Shown: in pieces, positions 33,401-45,400 of the stretch
How the letters are laid out: each line of letters begins with the position of its first letter
Numbering within the stretch: the stretch's first letter is position 1
From: Dastarcus helophoroides
Taxonomy: Eukaryota; Arthropoda; Insecta; Coleoptera; Bothrideridae
NCBI GenBank assembly: GCA_028583605.1
Contig: CM053330.1
Coordinates: 32,289,619-32,353,618, forward strand
Direction of reading: 5' to 3'
DNA length: 64,000 nucleotides
The notes under the pieces: model-generated
What the model was told of the DNA's origin: nothing
Databases searched by the model: none
What the model saw: the letters and a program-made list of their open reading frames with translations, nothing else
Position numbers and translations under genes: made by a program

Positions 33401-36400
33401 GCAAATCTAACTAGTTTTAAATTCAATTTCTTCAAAATATTTCAATTATTTTTAAAAATTTAAATTTGTTTAAAGTTTTAATTTTTTGTCTCGAGTATTT
33501 GTTTTTTTTTATTCAACTATTTTTAGTTTTCACTTTTTCACAAAATTCTGACTTTCTGAACATGATTACTTTTTGAAAAGTGTGCCTTCGATTTTTATTG
33601 AAAATTCTTAAACATTTTTCGACTTCTTTAAAGCATTTCGTCTTTATAATTTGAAAACTTTGAAATTCAATTGTTCCTTTTTTTTAGCTTCCACTTTTTT
33701 TAAATGTTTATTTATTTCCTTAATCGCAAGACTTTTTTAGTTTAACCTTTATTTAGGATTTAAATTTATTTTCCAAATTCTGAATTTTTTGAAAATGTTT
33801 GCACATAATTTCGATCTTTACTCAAAATAGATATTTTTTTTTTCAAAATTTTGATTTATTTTGTAAATTTAATGAAGTTGAAAAACTGATGTTTAAAAAC
33901 TTCCACCCTTTTTTTTAAATTTTCACCTTGGTCCAACTTTTGATCTTTTCTCAAAAGTTTTGATCTTTTTTGAAAATTAGGACTCCTTTTTTTTAAATTT
34001 CGACTTTTTCTCGAGATTTCAGCTTTTCTGCAGTAAACTGAACTTTTATTTCAAAAATTAGATTTTCCTTTAATTTTTGTTTTCTTGAAAAATTAAATTT
34101 TTTTCAAAATTTCGACATTTTCAATATTTTCGAACCTTTTTCAGAATTTAGATTTTCTTTGAAAATTTCGACGTTTTATCATCAAAATTTCGACTTTTTC
34201 TCGAAGCTCTAACTTTTACAGAATTTGATTTTTTGGAAAATTTTCCCTTCTTTTCAAAATTTTGATTTCTTGTAAAAAATTTGACAGTTTTTTTTCACAA
34301 TTTCGATTTTTTTTCAAAATGTTGTTTTTTTATAATCTGATTGTTGAGATATATTTTTTTGAAAATCTTTAACTTTTTTTTGATAATTCGCACTTTTTCT
34401 CGAAAATTTTTACTTATTTGAAGAATTCAATTTTTTTTTCAAAATTGCAACTTTTTGAAAGCTTTGAATTTTTTCAGGATATTAATCTGAGTTTCTTTTG
34501 AAAGTTTCTTTTTTTCCAGAAGTTCGACTTTTTGTGAAATCTTCGACATTTTTTCAAAATTCGCCCGTTCCAGAAATTTTTTTATTTTTCTGAAGAATCT
34601 AATTTTCCAAATTACGAATTTCTAAATTTTGAACGAATTTTCCAAAACGAATTCAAGACTTAACTAAATTTCGATTTTAAAGCTGCCTAAATTCAAAACA
34701 ATCTGAAAAAAAATTGTAAATTTAAATTAGACATTTTCTAATATGTGATCATTTCAGGTTTACCCTCAAAATTTCGACTTCAATTTCAAGATCCCGGCTT
34801 TAAACTGGATTGTAACTGTTGTATTTTTCTTTTCAAATTTTGACTAAAATTCCCAATTTCTAAGAAAAGTTAGAAATAGCGATATTTTATCGGAAATGTT
34901 GAAAAAAAAGCCAAATCCTGGAATTTTGGGAAGTTTTAGGAAGTAGGCATCGTAAAAAAATCATTAGAATTTAAAATTTCCAGAAAAAATTGGCATATTG
35001 AAATTAAAGTGAAATTTGAAGGAAAAAATTCAAGAAAACTCGAAATTTTTATTAACAACTTCAAAAATAAGGGTATCAGATTATAAAGGGGAAAATCCAA
35101 GTTTAAGAAGAAAAAAAAACAAATTTTAAGTGTTTGTTCTGAAGAAAAAGTTGAAATTTTCGGAAAAATTCGAATTTGCAAATAAAATTACCAGGAAATT
35201 GGGCTTCAATACTGCACACTGCTTTAGTCCAAATTTACAATAGCTCATAAAACTTTCGTTTTAAGCTCGAATTTTAAGAAAAAGATTAGAAATAGTTCGA
35301 GAAAAAAGTCCAAATTTCAAAAAAGAGCCGAAAATTTTGAAAAAAGGATATTCAAGTTATACAACTTAAAATCCAATTTGGCTTGAAATTTTGAGAATAA
35401 AATCAACATTTTCTTAGAAAGTGTGGAAATTGAAGTTTCTAATCCAACTTTCAAAAAAAAATATTCTTTAAAGTAAACTCGTAATTTTGAGATGAAAGTT
35501 GATGAATCTGTGTAAAATTTTGAAAAGGAAAAATTTCTAAAAAAAAATCCAAATTTTAGGGTAAAGTAAAAATTATTTTAAGAACGTACAAATTCAACGA
35601 ACCGAAATAAACCGTTATTTATTTCCAGTTCTGTTCCGGTTTTCGTTCTGACAAAAATAACGGTTTATTTCGGTTTCCGGTATTGGATTCAGTTCCGGTT
35701 CGAAGCCCTGCATTCTTTAATTTCGACTTGACAGCAAATTTTTCTATAATTTTTGAACTTTCAACCGTGAGATATTTAAGGTTTTGTCCCATGAGATTTT
35801 GATTTTAAATTTTAACTCAAAATTGGAGGAAAAAATTCGGATTATCGAAATAAGTCACAGTTTTAGAAAAAGTTTAAGTTTCGACTTAAGGACTAACAAT
35901 AAAAACAATACTGAAGTAAAGGGGAAAAGAAGAAAATAATAATATAATTAAATACTTAATAATATTAACTTAATTAGTCACAATTTCTACGATGATAATA
36001 GTCGAGGAGACAACTGCGCAACACAAACAACCCAACAACGATCAGAAAAGAAGCAAAAACAGCGAGATAAGCTTTAATAGGACTCGGAATCAGAATAAGT
36101 TTACAAGATTAATGCATTTTGAAATTGATTGCCAAATTTCACTTAGGCACACAACACTAAAAATAAAATAATTTAAATAAAAAACAACTTTAAAGTAACA
36201 CGTTTTTTTTTTTAAATCGAACAAAAATAAAATAATTTCTCCTAGTTTCATGTAGATTCATAATTCCATACGGATTTCTAACTCCATACAGACGGTCCTG
36301 AAAAATTGTGATTATGAATTTTTGATATCTATAAAAATACTTGTAAGATTTAAAAAAAAAAATGTGGGGCGCATACAATAATTGATGCACAAATGGTGTT

Positions 36401-39400
36401 TGATCGTTAATCAAATTTAAGTTTTCTCCAATCTTGTACTATTTGCCTACGTATTACGTATTGAGTTACCTTTTTTTTACAGATATGAATAACACCACGT
36501 TGATGCTGAGTAAATGTAGCGAAGCTACCGAAAATGTCCCTAATCATAACGAGTTACCAACGAGTCCGTTAAAACAGGCAAATTCACCATCAAAGAAAAC
36601 CAGAAGAGGATTATTATCGTTGAAGAAACTTTCTCCTGACAATATTTCTGATAAAACTACTGTCAGCAGCTCTAGTAGCCAGAGTAGTTGTAGTAGCAGG
36701 AGCAAATTAAATAATTCGATGCAATCGTTAAAGGAAAACGACGAAACGTATGATGGGGATGCAAAAATAAATATAAAAAATCTTGAACTGTTTAAGGAAC
36801 TTATTGAAAGAGTATTATCCAATAGAAGCTTAAATATGCTATTGTTTAACGAAGAGTTGCAAACAATTAAAGATTTTATGCAAATGAAGACTGATTTTCA
36901 ATATTTATGCTTTAAGCTTTTTACTTATAAGATGTACTGGTATAATTTATTCAAAATTTGCAAAAGGTCTAATCTTTCGAATATATTAGGGGACGCAGAA
37001 ATTATAGAAATTTACAATTGCTTGCAAAAGAAAAAATTTATTGATACAGGTAAGTTTTCTAGCTAATTCCTCAGATCAGTGTCATGTTATGATTTTAGAT
37101 GTAATCAAGGATGAAACTTTAGAAGTGCTGCTATCCTACATAGAATTGCCAGATATGAGGAAAATTTGTGATAGTTTCAGAATAAAACATCAACGGCTTA
37201 ATAAGCAGGACATGATCCTACAGTTACTTCGGTGTTGTAAGACGCAAAGTACGTTGTCCCCATTGAAATCGACAACAGAAGTGCTGAAGGAGCACGTTAG
37301 AAAAAAGTTGGGATTTTGTTTGAAGATAAATCGGCAGTTTTATAACACTTTGTACAAAACTTACTCTTTGTGCACCTTTACAAACCCCGAATACATTGAC
37401 CCAATGAATTACTTCAGTAATATGAGTTATCTTCAGATAGTTTTTCCGGAATATCAAATTCATGACTGCTTACCGTTCGATGATGCGAATCAGTACAACA
37501 GGTAATTAGTGGAGATGGACATTCACTGAACAGTTTGTTCATGAACTGTTTACTTTAATGATTTTTAGCTAGTTTCGTTTTCGAAATGAACTATGTAAAC
37601 TTTATTTAGATCTTTTTCTCGAAATTTCGCTTTTAATTGCTGAATTGCTACTTTTTCTGAAAATGTTGACATATCAAGACAAATTTCAGCCAATTTGATA
37701 TGACATAATAATGTGGTTGTAGGTGTTGCAAAACATCGGCTCCGCATAAATCCAAAGTTAGGAGTGGTTAAAAGTTCGGATTAAAGCGCAAAACGTGGGT
37801 GAATGATGGACAAAGTGTTAATGATCAATTCGAATATAGAAGAACAATAGTGACTCGACAAGTTGTCTACCTAATTAATATAAACAATTTTATAATAATA
37901 GTATTGGTGGCATATTGCTGCCATAAGCATCCAGGTGATAATCGGGCGCCGCGACAAAAACCATGCCCCGTTGTGGGGCTATCTCTTGCAACAAACCATG
38001 TGTTTCTTGTGATGGTCCCTGCGACAATCATTTTCATATTTCATGCATTGGAATTCCCTCTGAATTCTATGCAGTTCTAACGGATGTATAGGGTTTATCC
38101 TGGAAACACAAAGCTTGCTCAACTATATCTAACGAAATCAACATTAGAGAAAAGATTGAATCAGAATGTGCAACACTATTTACGGAAGTAATGAATAAAT
38201 TGGAAATATTGAGAGAAGACTTTATGAGAAATTTAACAGAGAAGCTTCCCAATATTTCGACAATCTTCTCATTATACTACGAAAGTATCCTACTCTCAGG
38301 CTCTCTCTAGAAAACAAACAAAAATAGCTATAAAATCAAAAAATAAAAATGAGGATAATTCATAAACAAAATCCGATATCCTGGAAAATATTGATCCTGG
38401 CAGTACTCAAATCTGTATCAATAAAGTAAAGCCCATAAAACATGGTGGAATCTTTGTTGAATGTAACTCCGATGGCGAGTCAAGCAAGCTCAAAGAAATT
38501 GTAGGCGAAAAACTGACCGACAACTACGAGGTTCACGAGCTAAAAAGTATCCACCCACGTATAAGAGTTGTTGGATTATCTCAGAAATTTGAGGATGCTA
38601 CCCTATTACAGTATATACACATGCAGAATAAGGACTTATTTACTGAAAACTCTGAATATGAAATACTGCGCCTCTAGCCCACAAAGAACATTAAAATTTT
38701 TCAAGCCACATTGCAGGTCGACTTACATACTTATGATAAGGTAACAAGCAATGGTCACTTATTAATAGGCTTAGATGTATGTGCAGTATATGATGCTCTG
38801 CAAGTGCCTCGATGTTTTAAATGTAATAATTTCAATCAGCCTTAAATTATGTAATCGGGTAGTTGTCTGTCCCTTATGCTTGGAAAACCATGATGTAAAA
38901 TCATGCATTGCCAGCAAAGAGCAATTCAAGTGTAGCAATTGTATAAATGTCAAACAAAACCAGAAGAAAGACATTGATGTAAATCATGCTGTGTGGGATT
39001 ATGCCAAATGTTTCGCCTACAGTAAGGTTCATAAAAAATTTAAGCTCGAACTCTTGGTTCAAAATAGCAATTACTCTCTCCTAAACAATTATCAACAAAC
39101 CAAAAGAAAACTCCTGTCCTTTACATAAATTAAGCTTATATTACCAAAACATTAGAGGTTTGCGTTCCAAACGAATTGTGTTCTATCAAAATACGCTCTT
39201 GGAAGAATACGAATTTATAACATTAACCGAAACATGGCTTGACAATTCAGTTAATACTTCAGAATTATTCAGTGTAAATTATAAAGTTTTTAGAAATGAT
39301 AGAGATAAAGTTGCATCCGGGAGAAAACAAAAGGGGAGGAGTTTTGGTTGCTGTTTTAAATACAGTTCATTCTGAATTAGTTGAAATATTTGAACAAAGC

Positions 39401-42400
39401 ATAGAAGGTATCTGTTTAAAATTAAATACAGTAAATTATTTTTATTTATGCTGCGTATATATACCACCCAAGAGCGGTATAATAACTTATGAATCTGTAT
39501 TTCAAGCACTTGAATCCTTAGTTGTAAAAAATACAAAAATTGTTGTTGGAGATTTCAACATTCCGGAGTTTATATACGATGAACATGAATTTGACACACC
39601 AGAGAAGAAGATAGTTCGATTTTTTATATGCAAACTTCAACCAACATAATACAATACTAAATCAAAACCAAGTAATTTTAGATCTCATATTAAGCAACCT
39701 TAAGGTTAAGATAAACAAATGTGATAGTCCATTCTCAAATTAAGATAAACATCATCCGTCTCTTCATGCAGACAAAAAGTATATTAAGGTACCTAAGCAA
39801 TGTTCCAGTGCAAAAGAATATGTATATAACTTCAAAAGAGCAGACTACTTGGGCTTATATAATGTTATCCAAATGACTGATTGGAGCTTCTTATACGCAT
39901 ATAAGGATATGAATCTTGCAGTAAAGAAATTTTATGATAAAATTTATGAAAAATTCGGTTTATGTGTGCCAAAAAAACTAAAACGCAAAAGCAAATATCC
40001 AACATGGTACAACAAAAGCGTTATTAAAAAATTGAAACTAAAGTCATGAAGTCAGAAACCTTCTCAAAACTAAAATAAATAGTGCATATAATAACTATAT
40101 TTTTCATGCGCAACAAACAGTCATTCAGGATCCAAAAAATTTTTGGAACTATGTAAATTCAAAAAAGGACAGAAATGTAATCCCTCACAAAATGTATCTT
40201 GACGAGAACTAACTTGAAACCGGTAGTGATATTGACAACGCATTTGCCGCACACTTTCAAGCTGTATATCAGCCTGAAACACTGGACAGCGATAAATTAA
40301 ACAAGAATAACACTACCATTAGTTTAACAATTACAGCAGAAAGTGTATAGCAGGCAATAAAAAACTTAAATCAAGCAAGTCAGCTGGAACCGACTATATA
40401 CCTCCTTACGTAGTGAAAGGTTGTAACGAAGCTCTAACTTCACCACTTGTATTCATATTCAATTTAAGTCTAAAATGTGGGCTCTATCCAGATTATTGGA
40501 AAGAATGTAGATTGACTACGATATACAAAGCAGGAGCCAAAAATTTAATCATAAATTATAGACCTGTGGCAGTTATTAGTGCAATATCTAAAGTTTTTGA
40601 AACCATCGTGTATGATCTAATTTTTAGCGAGGTAAAAATGGAAATTACACAGACCCAACATGGGTTTATGCCCCACCGATCAACGGTAATAAATCTAGTA
40701 AACTTATTACAAGATGGTAGAGAGGCAATAAATAGGAACAGTCAGCTGGATATGTCGAAAGCGTTTGATAAGTTGGACCATCAACTACTTATATCCAAAT
40801 TAAAAGGTTTTAATATTCATGATAGGCTAATTAATTTGCTAATGTCGTATCTAACAAACCGAAAAATGTTTGTAAAGGTCCATGGATTTTGCTCCAATAT
40901 CTTTGTGCCAACTTCGGGGATACCCCAGGGTTCAAATTTGGGGCCACTTTTATTTCTACTTTTTGTAAATGGTTTACCTCAAGTTATCAAGCACTCGAAA
41001 AAATTACTTTTTGCAGACGACTTAAAATTCTACTTGGAAATTACCTCTATAAATAATTGCATTCAATTGCAAGAAGATAAACAGTCGGTAACAAAATGGT
41101 GTGCTGAGAGGAAATTATTTCTAAATTTTTCCAAATGTTTCCTTTTGACCATAACACAGAAATAGCAAATAATTAATTTTAATTACAAGATGGATGGAAA
41201 ATCTATTACCCGCTTGGACAAAGTTAAGGATCTGGGAGTTTATATTGACTCTCATTTAACATTTATATACCACATCGAGACAATAATAAAAAATAGCATA
41301 AGGAAATTTGGCTTCATGGTAAGGAAAATCAAGAATTCAGCGATATTGCGGCCATTAAACTGTTATATAACAGTCTAGTAAGAAGTAACTTGGAATACTG
41401 TAGTATTGTCTGGTCCGCACGATATGCAGTGTATATAAACAATCTTGAAATGGTGCAAAAAATTTATGAAATATCTACACTTTAAAGAAACCGGTAATTA
41501 TAATAACTTTGGACATTATCTGGATCCACTGAAGAGATATTCGTATCAAACATTAGAACAAAAGAGGATCCAAGCAAGTGCTATATATTTATATAAGATC
41601 CTGCACAATTTAACCGATGACACATTGTATGCTTGCCACCAATAAGAGTGCCAAGAATCAATAGCCGATCAGAAGACACATTTTATGTATCCCAACCAAG
41701 GACAATATGTATCAGTTAGCGCCAATAAGCCAGTTTGGTATTATTGGAAATAAAATTAGTAGAGAAATTGATATATTCCAATGCACGTTAAATATTTTTA
41801 TCTCAAATATTCGTAAAATAGATCTTAGTAATATCTATAATTTATATTATTAATTATTCTGTAATACCTATATTTAAATTTTTGATAATTGTAATCCTTA
41901 CCCTGTAACTGGGCTAGCTTGTTGGGTATTGTAAATAAATAAATAAATTTCGAGTTGAAGACGAAATATCTGAAAAATTGTGTATACTCAAATTGAAAAC
42001 CAAAAATTGGCAATTTAAATTAAATAAAATTTTTTATAGAAATTTCGAGTTTTTTTGAAATGTTGATATTTATATCTAATTCTGAGCTGCAGTTTTTACC
42101 ATTTATTTTACCTCAGATTTTGAATTTAAGCCGGCAATTTGGTAAAAATATTGACTTTTTTCTTGAACTTGGAATTTTGAAGATAAAATCAAAACTCCCA
42201 AATAGCACGAAACTTACTTTAACAGTTTTTTTTCCATGTTACATTTTAATGTTAAGAAAGTAAATTGAGTAAAGGCAAAATAATATGTTTTCCTCAAAGT
42301 TTCAATTTTTTTACGAACTTTCGAAAAATATATCGAGTTTAAAAGTCGAAGTTTTGAGAATGAGAACCTTTTTTTGATAAATTTCGAGCTTTGTTTTTCA

Positions 42401-45400
42401 AAATGCCGGTTTTAAACTTGCAATTTTAACTTTTTCCTATATGGAAAAATAATATAAAAGCATTTTGGGAAGTATGGGAAAATTTGGAGTTAAATTGATA
42501 GTTTGTGAAAAAATCGAATTTAAACTAAAATTTTCAGTAAAAAAAGTCGAAATTTCGAAATAAAACGAAATTTTACGAAAAGAGTTGCAATTTGAATTAC
42601 TTATTTTTTTTACAGATTCCATAGTGCAATTTTATTAAAAAAAGATTTTCAGAATGCACTAGATGCTAAACATTCTGAAAATATGCTGAGATTTTGTGAG
42701 GAGGCATTTAACAGGCTGAAGTCTATTCCAGCTGAAAGGTAAGTTTAAATCATGTAAAGGCAGGTACCACTTGTAATACTTTCTAGGAGAGTAGACAAAT
42801 CTGTTCCTTCTTATTTGAGGCGATTCTCCGAAGAGTATCAATACATTTCAGTTGTGTCATCCGGAGCTAAAGAATTCTACACAACTGAGTTTGTAAAGGT
42901 TGATATCTGGCTTCAGTACCTAACGAGACATTATGATACAAGTCATAGGTTGGGAATGTGGTTAAAAATTTTACTTCGCGTCCAGTCTTACTATTTGAAG
43001 AATTATGATGAGGTTAGTACACAAATTCTATCCTGTTTCTTAATATTTGCATCGTAAATGTAAATTGTTTTCACATTTTTCGCCTTTTAAAATCTCAAAT
43101 TTAAACTGAAATTTATTTTTTATAAATTCTTAACTTTTTTGAAGTTTCAACTCCAAACTCTAAAACTGTACGCCAGAATAAAAGTGTGTTAGGTCCATTT
43201 CCCCAAGAGTATTTTGTTTCTAAAGTAATTAATATTAAGTCTTCTGCGAAAAGCTTAAATTCGAAATATATTTGATTTTTCCTTCAAAGTTTTGAGTGTT
43301 TGAAAATATTGATATTTTTCTCTCAAAATTTTGACTCAAAGAAATAGTCAAAATTTTGAAATTGAAAATTAAAAATAGGTTCTCAACGTTGTCAACATTT
43401 TTTACTTAATTTTTTTTTTAAGTTTATTCCACTCGCAAAGAGTAACCCCATTATGCTTTCAAAGCACTGCGAGCAGGATGCGGAAACAAGGATAGATGGC
43501 GATGAACCACCTTCTTAAACAAGGATAGGTTGTAATTTTTGGGGAAAATTCCTTTCAGTAACAAGTTCCATAATTTGGAAGTTCTATAGAAAAAAGGGTC
43601 TCCGAATACAGAAGTCCTCACTGTGTCAAGCTGGACCGCACAGAAATTTGCTGTCTCCGACTGTCTGGTGTGCCTCAAGAATCTTGCCCTTCAATTCTAT
43701 TAGTTCTTGCGAGCATCTTCCATGATAGTACTTGTAGAAAACAGACAAGTCAGCAACCATACGCCTGTGCTCTAGTGTTTCGAGAGAATCGGTCAGACTC
43801 TCGTTATCAATTAAGCGAATCGCTCTTCTTTGAATTGAATCCAAGAGAGCTAAAGTGTGTTTTGGGGCTGAACTCCAAACATGAGACTATTCTAGTGTTG
43901 GCCTAACTTGGACTTTGTATAGTGTAAATAGCTGATGAGATGTGAAGTACTTTTTAGCTCTAAAAAGAAAGCCTAGCTTCTGAGAGGCCGATTTGGCAAT
44001 GGAGCGCACATGATCGTCCCAAGGGAAGTTAGTGCTCGCATTCACTCCTAGGATAGATAGATTAAATCCCATGGGAAGGATTTTACCGTCCATTAGTGTT
44101 TTTGTTGCATTATCCCTTTATGTTTTCTTAGAGAAAACCGCAGCCTGAGTTTTTGAAGCATTGAAGTCGACCAAATTGTTCGTACCCCATTCCAGAATAA
44201 TCCCGAGATCCCGATTACTCGTCTGTATCTGCTGTTCCATTAGTCGATCTGAAGCAGCGATAGATAATGGTTTGTCGGAGAAAAAAGATGACACAAGGTT
44301 ACTGTCATCTGCTTAGCTGTATATAGGTTTGGAAGTTGAAGCCAAGAGATCGTTTATGTGTAACAGAAATAGAGTAGGAGACAGAACAGGCCTTTGAGGC
44401 ACCCCTGCGATAATCGAAAATGTTTCCGATGAGATGACATCGACGACGACCTGAAGAGAACTGTCAGCGAGTACATTGGATACCAAATGACAGAGTCCAG
44501 GAGGAAGACCATAAGATGTTAGTTTGGTGAGAAGAGATCGGTGCCAGACTCTGTCGAAAGCCTTTGAGATATCCAATGCCACAATCCTAGCCTCACCATG
44601 TTTTTCCATAGCTGAGTTACAGATATGAGTAACATATGCCAGTAGATCGCCAGTGGAACGTTGTTGTCTAAAACCGTATTGTCTGTCGGAGATGATTCTA
44701 TTTTCCTCCAGATATTTGAGAATCTCGATGTTGATAACCTTTTCCATCACTTTAGATATAACGGGTAACAAAGATATAGGGCGATAGTTGTTAGCCAGAT
44801 TCCTTTTTCCCTTTTTAGCGACAGGCTGCACCCTAGCAGATTTTCAGATTTTAGGGAATACATCTTTGTCGTAAGAGAGTGTGAACAATTTGCTTAGGAC
44901 AGGAGTCCTAAGGGGCGCACTTCTTAAAAACAATAACGAGTAAAGGTGGAAAATTTGAAGATGTAAAATTCTTTCCAATCTACTTTGCAAATCCCCAAAA
45001 GGACCTAGAACCGTTCGGACAGTTGATAAGCCTCTGGCGCATTTTAGGATCGAAATCACCTTTTGCCTCGTCAATAACCCGTTTACAAGAATTTCGTACA
45101 TCTACAAATATGATCCGAGTCTCGACTGAGGGATTATTTCGCCAAATTGGAAATATTGACCTTAAACTCGAATTTTCTTCTGGAAATCTTGCTTAAAACT
45201 TCCATAAATTCGATGTCGTTAGATCTGTAGTGAATAGTCCAATTTTTAGAAAGTTTTTGTTAATAGATTTAGTTTTTTTTTTTAATTTATGCTTTTTTCT
45301 CAAAGTTTTTATTCTTTTTTTTTTATAACATGTTAAGTGTGTTTTCTTGAAATTTCGACTTTTGTTCTTCAAGTGCCTTATTATTCACTGGATTTTTAAA

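Larger units (their letters stand above)
37830..41947 (+). mobile_element. LINE, CR1/Jockey-like, near full length, degraded
   Basis: Non-LTR retrotransposon in FAN1 intron 5, same strand as the gene. Order: ORF1 with a PHD-type finger and zinc knuckles, ORF2 with an endonuclease and reverse transcriptase, and a 3' tail of AAATAAATAAATAAAT. Stops and shifts interrupt both ORFs. The 5' edge is uncertain. Confidence 0.88.
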
